Shown here in pieces: positions 16,831 to 16,992 of a stretch of DNA of 16,992 nt. The DNA is from Calvatia gigantea (taxonomy: Eukaryota; Basidiomycota; Agaricomycetes; Agaricales; Lycoperdaceae): contig JACAAK010000064.1 in the NCBI GenBank assembly GCA_025093985.1, positions 1-16,992 on the forward strand. The letters run 5' to 3'. The stretch's first letter is position 1; each line of letters starts with the position of its first letter. The notes below the pieces were generated by a model. That model was not told the DNA's origin. It saw only the letters and a program-made list of their open reading frames with translations, and made no database searches. Both the position numbers and the translations under genes were made by a program.

Positions 16831-16992
16831 ATGGTGCTGCTTAATTTTAAGAATAAGTATATGCAATATGCGATGTTATGTTGTGGTTTGACTCTTGGGG
16901 TACAGGTACATGCAGAGCAAGCTATTACCGTTTATGCAGCAGCCAGCTTGACCAATGCTATAGCAGATGTCGATTGCAATATTTGAACCAAA
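16831..16992 (+). CDS. modA: molybdate ABC transporter substrate-binding protein ModA, 5' part
   Basis: The periplasmic protein that captures molybdate and delivers it to ModBC. It begins at ATG 16831 behind AAGGGG (only 3 bases away; ATG 16861 is the alternative). Residues 1-28 form a signal peptide with a hydrophobic core and a VHA cleavage site, followed by EQAITVYAAASLTNAIADV, the conserved N-terminus of mature ModA with the AAASL anion-binding stretch. The frame slips near 16968 and the gene runs off the window. It is the first gene of the expected modABC unit. Confidence 0.87.

Noticed and set aside
1..16992. Programmed ribosomal frameshifting as the cause of the broken frames
   Set aside because: Too many sites, no shared slippery heptamer, and unrelated genes such as moaA, queF and yadG are affected that are normally single-frame.

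Overview
The window looks like chromosomal DNA from an AT-rich gammaproteobacterium, most likely Acinetobacter or another Moraxellaceae. This rests on protein-family resemblance (MoaC/MoaB fusion, YadG/YadH-type exporter next to QueF, AraC-AzlC-AzlD, FdhF/YdeP oxidoreductase with FdhD and a short ModE) and on base composition; no 16S gene is present to confirm it.

A dominant feature is that almost every gene is broken by one or more single-base frame changes. Several sit in or beside homopolymer runs, and conserved motifs continue on both sides of each break. This looks like uncorrected long-read sequence, not mass gene decay. I therefore give most genes their whole family-length span and place the breaks approximately.

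Layout. 1-370: 3' part of a DUF3465 gene (+). 438-2336: AraC-type regulator followed by azlC and azlD (+), an amino-acid exporter unit. 2337-2940: no gene seen. 2999-4899: two cell-wall genes on the minus strand (RlpA-like protein and MltB-type lytic transglycosylase), each with its own terminator. 4900-5308: AT-rich intergenic DNA with a cluster of TTATATA words. 8566-5371 (minus): tightly overlapping operon yadG-yadH-queF plus a hypothetical gene, closed by a hairpin. 8745-8820: tRNA-Arg(CCG). 8821-9192: gene-free stretch with repeated motifs and only the first codons of a mobA-like gene.

12475-9193 (minus): molybdenum cofactor genes moaA, moaCB, moeA. From 12857 rightward, divergent: an FdhF/YdeP molybdopterin oxidoreductase, fdhD, a one-domain modE, and the start of modA at the window edge. 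Together these form a molybdenum module: molybdate uptake (ModA), a molybdate-type regulator (ModE), pterin cofactor synthesis (MoaA, MoaCB, MoeA), FdhD for cofactor sulfuration, and a likely client enzyme.

The most interesting spot is 8821-9057. MobA should add GMP to the cofactor, but its gene is cut after about 21 codons, next to a tRNA gene. Between them lie three copies of a TTAGYRGTAYA motif. My inference is a scar left by a tRNA-integrating element that deleted the rest of mobA; a mis-assembly is the main alternative.
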